In this document: piece after piece, positions 9,122 through 17,303 of the stretch
How the letters are laid out: each line of letters begins with the position of its first letter
Numbering within the stretch: position 1 is the stretch's first letter
Origin: Robiginitalea aurantiaca
GTDB taxonomy: Bacteria > Bacteroidota > Bacteroidia > Flavobacteriales > Flavobacteriaceae
Reading direction: 5' to 3'
Assembly: GCF_030380815.1 (NCBI RefSeq)
Contig: NZ_JAUDUY010000001.1
Span: 124,001-188,000, forward strand
DNA length: 64,000 bases
The notes under the pieces: generated by a model
What the model was told of the DNA's origin: nothing
The model's database searches: none
The model's input: only the letters and a program-made list of their open reading frames with translations
Position numbers and translations under genes: made by a program

Positions 9122-10090
9122 TCAATACCCGAGTTTTCCACGAACCCTTTCAAGGACAGAATCAGCTACTTTCTGGGCTTTTTCCGCACCAATAAACAGG
9201 GCTTCATCAATTTCTTCCCGATGTGACATATAATAATGAAAACGTTCCCGGGCTTCTCCAAAATTTTCCAGGAGGCATTCGTAAAGCGCCTGTTTCGCAT
9301 GCCCGTAACCATAGTTTCCACCCGCGTAATTGGAGCGCATTTCTGCTATGGCTTGTTTCCCGGCCAGAATTTGATATAGGGCAAAAACGGTATCGGTATC
9401 CGGATCTTTGGGATCTTCAAGGGGCGTACTGTCTGTTATAATACCCATAATTTGCTTTCTCAGCGCCTTGTCTGACAGAAAAATATCGATGAGGTTCCCC
9501 TTGCTTTTACTCATTTTCTCTCCGTCGGTACCGGGGATATACATGGTTTCATCCTGTACTCTGGCTTCCGGGATCACAAAGGTTTCCCCCATCTGAGCAT
9601 GAAACCTGGAGGCGACATCCCGGGTCATTTCCAGATGTTGCAATTGATCTTTGCCCACCGGAACAAAATCGGCGTCATACAGCAGAATGTCGGCAGCCAT
9701 GAGCATAGGGTAGGTAAAAAGGCCTGCATTGACATCTTCCAGCCTGTCTGCCTTATCCTTAAAGGAATGGGCAAGGGTCAGGCGTTGATACGGAAAGAAA
9801 CAACTTAAATACCATGAGAGCTCGGTCACCTGGGGCACATCGCTTTGGCGATAGAACACCGTTTTATCGGGGTCAAGACCAAACGCAAGCCATGTGGCGG
9901 CTGTAGCATAGGTGTTTTCACTCAGGAGTTTCCCATCTTTGATTTGTGTAAGGGAGTGCATGTCTGCAATAAAGAGGAAGGAGTCATTTTCGGGTTTGGA
10001 CGCCATGTTGATGGCGGGGATGATGGCTCCTAAAATATTTCCCAAATGGGGAGTTCCGGTACTTTGAATCCCAGTTAAAATCCGTGGCAT
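9122..10090 (-). CDS. trpS: Tryptophanyl-tRNA synthetase
   Basis: Charges tRNA-Trp with tryptophan. It is a class I synthetase of 322 residues, the normal bacterial length. The HIGH-like motif is PHLGN (14-18) and the KMSKS loop is EKMSKSKGN (191-199). Other landmarks are MLMAADILLYDADFVPVGKDQ and LAHSFKDKADR. It has its own promoter, which overlaps the divergent promoter of the acyltransferase gene, and a probable terminator. No leader peptide or T-box-like structure is visible in the 74-bp intergenic stretch. Confidence 0.97.
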   Translation of the reverse strand: MPRILTGIQSTGTPHLGNILGAIIPAINMASKPENDSFLFIADMHSLTQIKDGKLLSENTYATAATWLAFGLDPDKTVFYRQSDVPQVTELSWYLSCFFPYQRLTLAHSFKDKADRLEDVNAGLFTYPMLMAADILLYDADFVPVGKDQLQHLEMTRDVASRFHAQMGETFVIPEARVQDETMYIPGTDGEKMSKSKGNLIDIFLSDKALRKQIMGIITDSTPLEDPKDPDTDTVFALYQILAGKQAIAEMRSNYAGGNYGYGHAKQALYECLLENFGEARERFHYYMSHREEIDEALFIGAEKAQKVADSVLERVRGKLGY

Positions 10091-10113
10091 GGGTTGAAAT
10101 TTGAATAGAAAAA

Positions 10114-10146
10114 CAAAAGTAACGCAATTACAAGAACCCTCCCAAA
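10114..10146 (-). promoter_or_regulatory. Promoter of trpS
   Basis: Minus strand: TTTG (10146-10143), 21 nt spacer, TACTTTTG (10121-10114). Both boxes match the Bacteroidota consensus exactly. The box ends 23 bp before the trpS ATG. Confidence 0.7.
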
Positions 10147-10151
10147 ATTCT

Positions 10152-10159
10152 TACATTTG
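10152..10159 (+). promoter_or_regulatory. -7 box (TACATTTG) of the acyltransferase gene, next to ATG
   Basis: An exact TAnnTTTG match with only 5 nt between its last base and the ATG of the acyltransferase gene. Transcription would begin at or within a few bases of the start codon, giving a leaderless mRNA. No good -33 TTTG was found. Confidence 0.5.
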
Positions 10160-10164
10160 ACCCT

Positions 10165-10926
10165 ATGCTGGCTTTTCTGAAAAAAGCAGGGCGGGCCCTG
10201 TATAGAGTCTGGTTTTATATTCTGGTTACCATACCAATCATTATATTTTCCCCTTTGCTCATCGCTTCCACCTTATCTGAGAAGACGTACCCTCAGTTTT
10301 TCTGGCTTGCCCGGAATCTATGGGCCCCGGTCATTCTTTATGGGATGGGGTGTCCTCCGAAAATAACGTATTGTGAACGCATGAAGCGCTCAGAAAGCTA
10401 TATGCTCGTAGCGAACCATACCAGTATGCTGGATATCATGTTAATGCTCAGGGTTAGTCGGAATCCTTTTGTGTTTGTGGGAAAAAAAGAGCTGGTTAAT
10501 ATTCCTGTTTTTGGATTTTTTTATAAACGGGTTTGTATTATGGTGGATCGGGAGGATAGTCGCAGCCGTTCGGCCGTCTACAGGCGTGCCCAAAGGCGTC
10601 TTGATGAAGGACTGAGTATTTGTATTTTCCCGGAGGGAGGTGTGCCGGATGAGTCAGTAGTCCTGGACGCATTCAAGGACGGAGCGTTCAAAATGGCGAT
10701 AGCCCACAAAATCCCGATAGTCCCTATAACGTTTTACGACAATAAAACCCGATTCCCTTTCCGGTTTTACAGCGGATCCCCAGGGCTTTTGAGAACACGG
10801 GTTCATCCGTTTTTTAACACAAAAAACTCAAATACGTCAGACACCCCAGTCTTGAGTAATGCTGTAAGGGAGGTTATTTTGGAAAGCCTGGTCGAAGGAC
10901 CGAATGTACCGTGTCACGGAACCTAG
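10165..10926 (+). CDS. Lysophospholipid acyltransferase (PlsC family)
   Basis: Transfers an acyl chain to lysophosphatidic acid or a related lysolipid at the inner membrane. The 253-residue protein has an N-terminal hydrophobic anchor (about 15-36), the catalytic NHTSMLD box (His85, Asp90), GKKELVNIPVFGFFYKR (acyl-acceptor region), FPEGG, and a VPITF block. These are the standard glycerolipid acyltransferase motifs. It is monocistronic, between the divergent trpS and the convergent beta-barrel gene. The start ATG directly follows a -7 box. A second plsC-like gene is not seen here, so it could be the main AGPAT or a specialised paralog such as an aminolipid O-acyltransferase. Confidence 0.88.
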   Translation: MLAFLKKAGRALYRVWFYILVTIPIIIFSPLLIASTLSEKTYPQFFWLARNLWAPVILYGMGCPPKITYCERMKRSESYMLVANHTSMLDIMLMLRVSRNPFVFVGKKELVNIPVFGFFYKRVCIMVDREDSRSRSAVYRRAQRRLDEGLSICIFPEGGVPDESVVLDAFKDGAFKMAIAHKIPIVPITFYDNKTRFPFRFYSGSPGLLRTRVHPFFNTKNSNTSDTPVLSNAVREVILESLVEGPNVPCHGT

Positions 10927-10988
10927 TGCCAGCCATTTAATATACTAAAAGGTATATATAAACATCGTGCCTGGCATGGTCACTAGAC

Positions 10989-12461
10989 TCAGAATCGGAA
11001 ACTAAGACCGCTGTATACACCCACGGAATAGGGTCTGAAACTTCCTTCTGTCTGAGAAAAAGTGTTGAGTTGGTATTTAAACATCGGTAGAAGGTTGAGT
11101 TCCAGTCGCGGATTTAGCCGATAGAATAAACCAAACCCGAGGTTGGTGCTGAAATTCAGCGAATTCATGTTATTGGACTCCCCAACTTCGGTTATAGTCC
11201 CGGAGGACTCGAGGCTAACGGAATTGTCCATCAGAAAAAGCGAACTCATGCCTCCGATCAGATTAAGCCCCCATTTTTTATCGATTAAGGTATACTGCAT
11301 TTCAACGGGAACTTCGAGATATCCGAATTCCTGAACCATCTGCCCTTGTCGGGCCGGGCTGGGTGCCGATATGTCGACAGCTGTCGGCTGCTGGGGCTCC
11401 CGGGCCCCGCCGGCCGTGCTGTGAACCACAAGGCTTTTGGAGTTTTCAGAGTAACTAATACTTCGGATAAGGGAACTCGGACGGGCCGAGGGAGAAGAGG
11501 TAAAACCTACTTCATTGGTGTTGTATCCGTAGTCAACCCTGTGAATTCCCGAACGAATACTAATCTTCGGGGATACTTTATAGGCTACCTGAAGTCCGTA
11601 ACTCATATTTACGGAGCCCGATTTGGAATTGTTCACAAAATTGGGCGATATCGGAGACCCGTTTCCAAATGAATCGAAATAGACGGGGGCAAGGCTGGGC
11701 CCTACCATCCATTTGCCACCTTTATCTGCCTGTTCTGCGACAGCATCCTCATCTTCTATGGCTTCAAAAATGGATTTTTTCCCATCTTCCTTTGATGCCA
11801 GAGCTTCAGCCTCCCTTTCATTCTTTTGGTCTGAATCCAATAAAGGCAAAGCATCATTTTCCGGCAGGGTCCCTTTGCTGTCCAATTCCGGATTCCCGGG
11901 TTTTTTCACAGCAGTTGCCAGATCCGCCTGTCCGTTAAATTGAAGGGAATTCGAGGCTTTTCCCTCCTCCTCACCGGGGGATTTTTGCATTTGGGACTCA
12001 GAGGCGAGCAAAGTCTTGACCTGTGGCGTATTTTCCTTTGTGGAAATCATTTCAGGCCGTGTCGACTTTTTTCCAGGAAGGTTTCCAGGCTTTCCCTCGG
12101 CTTTCCCGGGCTGCACATCTTCGGGATCCTTACCGGCCACTACCTCGGATGGAACCGGGGTAATAGGGGGTGTGTTCAAATCAGGGGTATCCCCTTTTTC
12201 CGGACTTCTGGCATCTTGATTAACCTCAGTACCCGTGACAGCAGGTATCCGGCTTTCGGAATCTTCCCATGGGTTTATTACAAAGAGCATTCCTGCCAGT
12301 ACTGCCGCCGCAGCACCCCAACGCCACCAAAGCGGGATAACCCGAGTGGGTTTTTTCTTGTCCAGGGAAGAGTGGATGCGATTCCAAACCCTGGGATCCG
12401 GGTTTTCCCGGTAATCCTCCAGTTGCTCCTGGAACAGTTTTTCCAATTCTCTATCGTCCAT
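10989..12461 (-). CDS. Anti-sigma-like membrane protein with C-terminal beta-barrel-like domain
   Basis: A 490-residue protein directly downstream of an ECF sigma gene. The N-terminus (DDRELEKLFQEQLEDYREN, then PDPRVWNRIHSSLDKKK) resembles the short cytoplasmic segments of Bacteroidota sigma partners. One transmembrane helix follows (about 44-63, WWRWGAAAAVLAGMLFVINP). A long low-complexity acidic/proline linker (about 65-245) leads to a C-terminal part built of amphipathic strands and ending in SVGVYSGLSFRF, the aromatic end expected of an outer-membrane barrel. A single protein with an inner-membrane helix and a barrel-like end is topologically odd; the linker could span the periplasm. It is probably transcribed with the sigma gene (10-bp gap). 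Confidence 0.75.
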   Translation of the reverse strand: MDDRELEKLFQEQLEDYRENPDPRVWNRIHSSLDKKKPTRVIPLWWRWGAAAAVLAGMLFVINPWEDSESRIPAVTGTEVNQDARSPEKGDTPDLNTPPITPVPSEVVAGKDPEDVQPGKAEGKPGNLPGKKSTRPEMISTKENTPQVKTLLASESQMQKSPGEEEGKASNSLQFNGQADLATAVKKPGNPELDSKGTLPENDALPLLDSDQKNEREAEALASKEDGKKSIFEAIEDEDAVAEQADKGGKWMVGPSLAPVYFDSFGNGSPISPNFVNNSKSGSVNMSYGLQVAYKVSPKISIRSGIHRVDYGYNTNEVGFTSSPSARPSSLIRSISYSENSKSLVVHSTAGGAREPQQPTAVDISAPSPARQGQMVQEFGYLEVPVEMQYTLIDKKWGLNLIGGMSSLFLMDNSVSLESSGTITEVGESNNMNSLNFSTNLGFGLFYRLNPRLELNLLPMFKYQLNTFSQTEGSFRPYSVGVYSGLSFRF

Positions 12462-12471
12462 TATTTGGATG

Positions 12472-13014
12472 TTAGGCTATCTGTTTTTTTTTTAAAATCT
12501 TTTCCTGCAGGATCATCCGTGCACGTGATAAATTCGACTTGGAAGTACCTTCCGAAGTACCAAGTGCCTCGCTGATCTCCTTGTGGCTATACCCGTCCAG
12601 AACGTACATGTTAAATGTAAGCCTGTACTTTTGGGGCAATTCCTGAATGTATTTCAGCAAGAGCGCCAATGAAATATCCGAGTCTTCGATTCCCTCGAGT
12701 TCTTCAGACTGATCGGGAACATCTGAAAGCAACTTCAAAGGTTCCTTTTTCCGGTATTTCTGCAGAACGGTGTTCACGGTGATTCGTTTTAACCAACCTT
12801 CGAAGGATCCTTTTGATTTATATTGATGGATCTTTTCGTAAATCGTCATAAAACTATCGTGCAGGTTGTCCTCTGCTTCCGTTCTGTTCCTGGAGTATTT
12901 TAGGCAAATTCCATAGAGCACAGGAGCGTGCTTCTGGTACAGTGCCTCCTGAGCGGCCCTGTTTCCCTTTACACACTTTTTAATAAGTTCCTGTTCTGTC
13001 AAAATGGAGGACAA
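12472..13014 (-). CDS. ECF-type RNA polymerase sigma factor
   Basis: A 180-residue sigma-70 family protein of the extracytoplasmic-function type. Region 2 is visible around residues 25-95 (ALYQKHAPVLYGICLKYSRN, then EAEDNLHDSFMTIYEKIHQY and GSFEGWLKRITVNTVL). Region 4 is visible at about 120-170 (LPQKYRLTFNMYVLDGYSHK, then EISEALGTSEGTSKSNLSRA). Regions 1 and 3 are absent, as expected. The gene is followed after 10 bp by its likely membrane partner, so the pair forms a signalling unit. Upstream is a small lipoprotein gene in the same direction, 22 bp away, which may share the transcript. Confidence 0.93.
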   Translation of the reverse strand: MSSILTEQELIKKCVKGNRAAQEALYQKHAPVLYGICLKYSRNRTEAEDNLHDSFMTIYEKIHQYKSKGSFEGWLKRITVNTVLQKYRKKEPLKLLSDVPDQSEELEGIEDSDISLALLLKYIQELPQKYRLTFNMYVLDGYSHKEISEALGTSEGTSKSNLSRARMILQEKILKKKQIA

Positions 13015-13036
13015 ATTTTATGCGGGATTCTGAAAA

Positions 13037-13462
13037 TCATGGGACGACTGGAACTTCGATTTCCATGAACTCATCCAGTCCGGCCTCGTTTTTCCCTGTC
13101 CAGAACCTAAAAACATAGGTTTCCTCGTAAAGACAAACGAATTCGAAACTGGTTTCCACCTCTTTCAGGGCTTCCGTGCAGGGCATGTCGTCCTGCTCTG
13201 TACCGATGGCCACAACGCGCCGTACCGTAGTCTCCTCGGGCAGAATGTCAAATCCCTCAAATTCGGTACACCCGTTTGGTTCGAGTACCGTAACCGCTAT
13301 CTCATAGGTCTCGTTCAGCCTGAATGTTTCAGGCATTTCCACGGCGACTGTAACAAGGCTTACAAAACGATAACTAACCTCGTCACTGCTGATATCACAG
13401 CCGTTAAACAGGACCAGGGATAGCAGAAAAAGCAGTCTGTTCCGAAGCGCTTTCATTGGCAT
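13037..13462 (-). CDS. Small predicted lipoprotein
   Basis: A 141-residue protein with a lipoprotein signal (NRLLFLLSLVLFNGC, lipobox Cys at residue 22 or 20 depending on start). Two ATGs are possible, six bases apart, and neither has a clear ribosome site. The mature part is acidic and beta-rich with three further cysteines (GCTEF, MPCTEA, FVCLY), perhaps disulfide-bonded in the periplasm. No family recognised. It lies between recA and the sigma factor on the same strand. A sensor or target role in that signalling unit is possible but is only inferred from position. Confidence 0.75.
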   Translation of the reverse strand: MPMKALRNRLLFLLSLVLFNGCDISSDEVSYRFVSLVTVAVEMPETFRLNETYEIAVTVLEPNGCTEFEGFDILPEETTVRRVVAIGTEQDDMPCTEALKEVETSFEFVCLYEETYVFRFWTGKNEAGLDEFMEIEVPVVP

Positions 13463-13543
13463 AAAATCCCTTAAACTCCACTGAGTAGATGAGGAGCTGT
13501 GCTAAAGGTTGCTTAAGACCTGTAGGAATGTCTGTGATGCAAC

Positions 13544-14551
13544 TCAGTCCTGGACGGCACTGATTGCATCCTTGATTTTTCCTTCGAGCTCATCCATCAG
13601 TTCAGGATTGTCATTGAGAAGGGTTTTAACCGCGTCCCTGCCCTGTCCTAACTTGGTATCTCCATAGCTGAACCAGGAGCCACTTTTTTTGATGATCTCA
13701 TATCCGACACCCAGATCCAGAATTTCCCCTACTTTGGAAATCCCCTCTCCGTACATGATGTCGAATTCAGCCATCTTAAAAGGAGGCGCAACCTTATTCT
13801 TGACCACTTTAACCCGGGTCTTATTTCCAAGAACCACCCCATCTGTATTTTTAATTTGGGTGGAACGGCGAATATCCAACCGGACAGAAGAGTAAAACTT
13901 CAGGGCATTACCGCCCGTGGTCGTTTCAGGGTTACCGAACATAACCCCGATTTTTTCCCGCAACTGGTTGATAAAAATAACCGTACTATGGGTCTTGCTT
14001 ATGGATCCTGTTAGTTTTCGCAGCGCCTGGGACATAAGGCGGGCGTGTAATCCCACTTTGGAATCTCCCATTTCCCCTTCGATTTCGCTTTTTGGGGTAA
14101 GTGCGGCGACGGAATCGATGATAACGATATCAATGGCACCGGAACGTATCAGGTTATCCGCAATCTCAAGGGCCTGCTCCCCATGATCGGGCTGGGAGAT
14201 GATCAGGTTGTCAATATCAACCCCGAGTTTTTCAGCATAGAACCTGTCAAAGGCGTGTTCAGCATCGATAAAAGCGGCAATACCCCCTGCTTTCTGAGCT
14301 TCTGCAATAGCGTGTAAGGTAAGCGTTGTTTTACCTGAGGATTCAGGGCCGTATATTTCGACAACCCTCCCTCTGGGATAACCTCCTACCCCGAGTGCGA
14401 GATCGAGGCCCAGCGAACCGGAGGAAATAACCTCAACATCCTCTATTACACCATCTCCCATCTTCATAACCGCACCTTTTCCATAGGTTTTATCCAGTTT
14501 ATCGAGAGTTAATTTAAGGGCTTTCAACTTCGCTTCTTTATCGCTGCTCAT
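13544..14551 (-). CDS. recA: Recombinase RecA
   Basis: ATP-dependent strand exchange protein for homologous recombination and SOS signalling. The ATG giving [14 protein letters not shown] was chosen, for 335 residues; an in-frame upstream extension is non-conserved. Walker A is [14 protein letters not shown], Walker B is [14 protein letters not shown], loop L2 region is [15 protein letters not shown], and the N-terminal helix contains [11 protein letters not shown]. The C-terminal tail is shorter and less acidic than in E. coli. No SOS box was recognised upstream; a weak TAATTTAG box lies about 35 bp before the ATG. Confidence 0.98.
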   Translation of the reverse strand: MSSDKEAKLKALKLTLDKLDKTYGKGAVMKMGDGVIEDVEVISSGSLGLDLALGVGGYPRGRVVEIYGPESSGKTTLTLHAIAEAQKAGGIAAFIDAEHAFDRFYAEKLGVDIDNLIISQPDHGEQALEIADNLIRSGAIDIVIIDSVAALTPKSEIEGEMGDSKVGLHARLMSQALRKLTGSISKTHSTVIFINQLREKIGVMFGNPETTTGGNALKFYSSVRLDIRRSTQIKNTDGVVLGNKTRVKVVKNKVAPPFKMAEFDIMYGEGISKVGEILDLGVGYEIIKKSGSWFSYGDTKLGQGRDAVKTLLNDNPELMDELEGKIKDAISAVQD

Positions 14552-14649
14552 AGGTTTTTTTCTTAAGTGGATGGCTAAATTACCATTTCTTTTGGCATTA
14601 TCACAATGGCTAAAGCAACCTTTTAGGGGTTTGCGTATCTTTTTGAATA

Positions 14650-14772
14650 AGTGCCCGGAACAGCCCGCAATATACATCCGGAAACCGCAAATTCCCTGCG
14701 GTGAATTGCTATGAAAAAGAATGCATTTGCGGTCCCGGCAGAGCCCTGAAATACGATCAGGGCTCTTTTTTT
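14650..14772 (+). ncRNA. Candidate small structured RNA or attenuator between recA and trhO
   Basis: No known gene lies on the plus strand here, yet the stretch ends in a perfect intrinsic terminator. Upstream, TATCTTTT at 14636-14643 could be the promoter -7 box, giving a transcript of roughly 120 nt. ACCGCAAAT (14684-14692) can pair with ATTTGCGGT (14725-14733) over 9 bp. Its first six bases can instead pair with TGCGGT (14697-14702), so two exclusive folds exist. A 12-codon ORF ([12 protein letters not shown]) at 14711-14749 ends inside the terminator stem. It could be a leader controlling read-through into trhO or an independent sRNA. Not matched to a known RNA family. Confidence 0.4.
14741..14772 (+). 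terminator. Perfect intrinsic terminator upstream of trhO
   Basis: GAGCCCTGA (14741-14749) pairs perfectly with TCAGGGCTC (14757-14765) over 9 bp with a 7-nt loop, followed by seven T. It points along the plus strand. The only annotated gene upstream, recA, runs the other way, so the transcript it ends is not an annotated gene. Confidence 0.85.
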
Positions 14773-14796
14773 ACCCCTGATTTCCAACGGATTTCC

Positions 14797-14804
14797 TATT
14801 TTTG
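14797..14804 (+). promoter_or_regulatory. -7 box (TATTTTTG) for trhO
   Basis: An exact TAnnTTTG match 39 nt before the trhO ATG and 24 nt after the upstream terminator. There is no clear -33 TTTG. It suggests trhO can be transcribed independently of the leader region. Confidence 0.5.
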
Positions 14805-14843
14805 CCTCGATCAATTTCTTTTAACTTAAAACGTAGGTATAGC

Positions 14844-15902
14844 ATGCAACTGTACAATACGCTAAGTGCTGAAGAAAGGGAAGCGCTTATTGAAGCCGCC
14901 GGGAAGGAACGGCTGACGATCTCTTTCTACAAATATGCACATATCGGAAACCCAACCCTCTTCAGGGATTATTTATTCATTCATTGGAACGCCCTTGACG
15001 TCTTAGGTCGCATTTACGTAGCCAAAGAAGGAATTAATGCCCAGCTTTCTGTTCCCGCGGAAGACTTCGAAAGATTCAAGCAACATTTGGACAGCATTAG
15101 CTTTCTGGAGAATGTGCGCCTGAATATCGCCATTGAGCAGGACAATAAATCCTTTCTGAAACTAAAGATCAAAGTGCGTCACAAGATCGTGGCCGACGGG
15201 CTGGAGGATGGGAGTTTTGATGTTACCGATAAAGGGATACACGTAGGCGCTGAACAATTCAATGCGCTGGTGGAAGACCCGGATGCCATTGTGGTCGATA
15301 TGCGGAATCATTACGAGAGTGAAATAGGCCACTTTGAGAATGCGATTACCCCGGATGTGGATACCTTCAGGGATTCACTGGACATCATCGAGGACCAGCT
15401 GAAGGATGCCAAAGAGGATAAAAAGCTGGTTATGTACTGTACGGGGGGGATTCGCTGTGAAAAAGCCAGTGCCTATTACAGGCACAAGGGTTTTAAACAG
15501 GTTTATCAGCTAGAAGGCGGCATCATTGAATACACCCGTCAGGTTCGGGAAAAACAACTCGACAACAAGTTTAAGGGAAAAAATTTCGTTTTTGACCACC
15601 GCCGGGCTGAACGGATTTCAGAAGACATTATATCCAACTGCCATCAGTGCGGGGATCCCTGTGACTCCCATACCAATTGCGCGAACGAAGGCTGCCATCT
15701 CTTGTTTATACAGTGTGAGAAGTGCGCAGCTAAAATGAATTCCTGTTGCTCTGAAGCCTGTATGGATGTGATAGCCCTGCCGGTTGAAGAACAGAAAAAA
15801 CTGCGAAAGGGCAAAGCCCAGAGCAATCTCATCTTTAAAAAAGGAAGGTCTGAAGTGCTCAAGTATAAAAAATCTCCCGATGTCCATGTAGTTGTGGATT
15901 GA
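14844..15902 (+). CDS. trhO: tRNA U34 hydroxylase, rhodanese family
   Basis: Oxygen-dependent hydroxylation of uridine 34 in the wobble position of certain tRNAs. The 352-residue protein has the family's N-terminal acylphosphatase-like region (KEGINAQLSVPAEDFERF) and a rhodanese domain with active-site loop YCTGGIRCEK (Cys199, Cys205). A C-terminal cysteine-rich segment (CHQCGDPCDSHTNCANEGCH) probably binds metal. The ATG giving MQLYNTLSAEE was chosen over an upstream in-frame ATG because homologs begin there. A -7 box and a terminator-bearing leader lie upstream. Confidence 0.93.
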   Translation: MQLYNTLSAEEREALIEAAGKERLTISFYKYAHIGNPTLFRDYLFIHWNALDVLGRIYVAKEGINAQLSVPAEDFERFKQHLDSISFLENVRLNIAIEQDNKSFLKLKIKVRHKIVADGLEDGSFDVTDKGIHVGAEQFNALVEDPDAIVVDMRNHYESEIGHFENAITPDVDTFRDSLDIIEDQLKDAKEDKKLVMYCTGGIRCEKASAYYRHKGFKQVYQLEGGIIEYTRQVREKQLDNKFKGKNFVFDHRRAERISEDIISNCHQCGDPCDSHTNCANEGCHLLFIQCEKCAAKMNSCCSEACMDVIALPVEEQKKLRKGKAQSNLIFKKGRSEVLKYKKSPDVHVVVD

Positions 15903-16142
15903 TGGGGGGTGAGCCCAGAATTCTCCGGCTGTTTTTCTCTGGGATTTCACCCGTCTTCTTTGCGGGTAGCGGCACAGAACCCATGTATTTCGGGCAACAC
16001 CCTCAGTCCGAAATCTATGGTTTCGGATTCATGGGAGTTTTCATTTCCCCTTAAAATTATCCTATCTTTACACGAGTAAACGATTTATGAACCTGTTTCT
16101 ACTGTGTTTTTTACTTGAACCAGTGGAATTGAGATAAAAAAT

Positions 16143-17303
16143 ATGGGGTGTAGCAGTTGTTCAACCGGAAAGGGTGGACAGCCGCGCGGATGTAGGAACA
16201 ATGGGACCTGCGGCACGGATGGCTGTAATAAACTTACGGTTTTTGACTGGCTTTCCAACATGTCGCTGCCAGCTGGGCAGCAGGCGTTTGATGTAGTGGA
16301 AGTTCGGTTTAAAAACAGCAGAAAGGAATTCTACAGGAATGCAGAGGGACTTTCGCTTTCAATTGGGGATGTGGTTGCCACTCAGGCAAAATCAGGCCAC
16401 GATATTGGTATTGTCACGCTAACCGGAGAACTGGTAAAGGTTCAAATGCGGAAAAAAAAAGCGGGACAGGACGAGATGCTTCCGAAAATTTATCGAAAAG
16501 CGACACAACGCGATATCGATAAATGGGTTAAGGTGAGAGGGAAAGAGGAAGAGATCAAAAAGCGCTCCCGCGAAATGGCCATTATCCTGGGCCTTCAAAT
16601 GAAGATTTCCGACGTTGAATTTCAGGGGGATGGTTCAAAAGCCACATTTTACTATACCGCGGACGAGCGGATAGACTTTCGTCAATTAATCAAAGACATG
16701 GCCAAGGCATTTGGCATCCGTATCGATATGCGGCAAATTGGCCTGAGACAGGAGGCACAGCGCCTTGGGGGCATTGGCTCCTGTGGACGGGAACTCTGCT
16801 GTTCCACCTGGTTGACAGATTTCAGGTCTGTGAGTACCGCGGCAGCCCGATATCAACAATTATCCCTAAACCCCCAGAAACTGGCAGGGCAGTGCGGTAA
16901 ACTGAAGTGCTGCCTGAATTACGAACTGGATACCTACCTCGATGCCCTGAAGGGCTTCCCTTCATCCGACACCAAATTACAAACTGAAAAAGGAGTGGCA
17001 TTTTGCCAGAAGACGGATATTTTCAAAGGGATACTTTGGTTCTCATATAAGGATGATCCCTCCAACTGGCACTCCCTGAGCAGGGAGCAGGTCAATACGA
17101 TTCTCGAATTGAATCGGGAGAAGAAAAAGGCCCAGAGTCTGGAGCAATATGCCTCGGAGAACTTTTCCGACAAGGAAATTACCTTTGAGAACCCTGTAGG
17201 GCAGGATAGTCTCACGCGTTTTGACAGGCCAAAGTCGAAACGAAGGAGCAATAAGCGCCGAAACAAAGGGAATAATCGTAAAAGAACCTCTAAAAATGCT
17301 TAG
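16143..17303 (+). CDS. ricT: RicT/PSP1-domain protein
   Basis: A 386-residue protein of the PSP1 C-terminal family, called RicT in Bacillus, where it forms an Fe-S complex influencing RNA processing and development. The N-terminus is cysteine-rich (GCSSC, GCRNNGTCGTDGC). The PSP1 core follows with VVEVRFKNSRKEFYRN, RQIGLRQEAQRLGGIGSCGR and the cysteine cluster GRELCCSTW, then CGKLKCCLNYE. The tail is strongly basic and may touch nucleic acid. It overlaps gldH by 8 nt, a conserved Flavobacteriaceae pairing. A TATCTTTA -7-like box lies at 16063-16070, and a 16-codon ORF (16087-16137) ends five bases before the start. Confidence 0.92.
   Translation: MGCSSCSTGKGGQPRGCRNNGTCGTDGCNKLTVFDWLSNMSLPAGQQAFDVVEVRFKNSRKEFYRNAEGLSLSIGDVVATQAKSGHDIGIVTLTGELVKVQMRKKKAGQDEMLPKIYRKATQRDIDKWVKVRGKEEEIKKRSREMAIILGLQMKISDVEFQGDGSKATFYYTADERIDFRQLIKDMAKAFGIRIDMRQIGLRQEAQRLGGIGSCGRELCCSTWLTDFRSVSTAAARYQQLSLNPQKLAGQCGKLKCCLNYELDTYLDALKGFPSSDTKLQTEKGVAFCQKTDIFKGILWFSYKDDPSNWHSLSREQVNTILELNREKKKAQSLEQYASENFSDKEITFENPVGQDSLTRFDRPKSKRRSNKRRNKGNNRKRTSKNA

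Noticed and set aside
8998-9233. Overlapping small plus-strand frames downstream of dprA and running into trpS
   Set aside because: They run antisense into trpS or through its terminator, with unlike-protein composition; no support for coding.
10927-10976. TGCCAG ... CTGGCA long-range hairpin enclosing a TATAC-rich inner stem between convergent genes
   Set aside because: No T run on either strand and a large irregular loop, so a terminator call is not justified.
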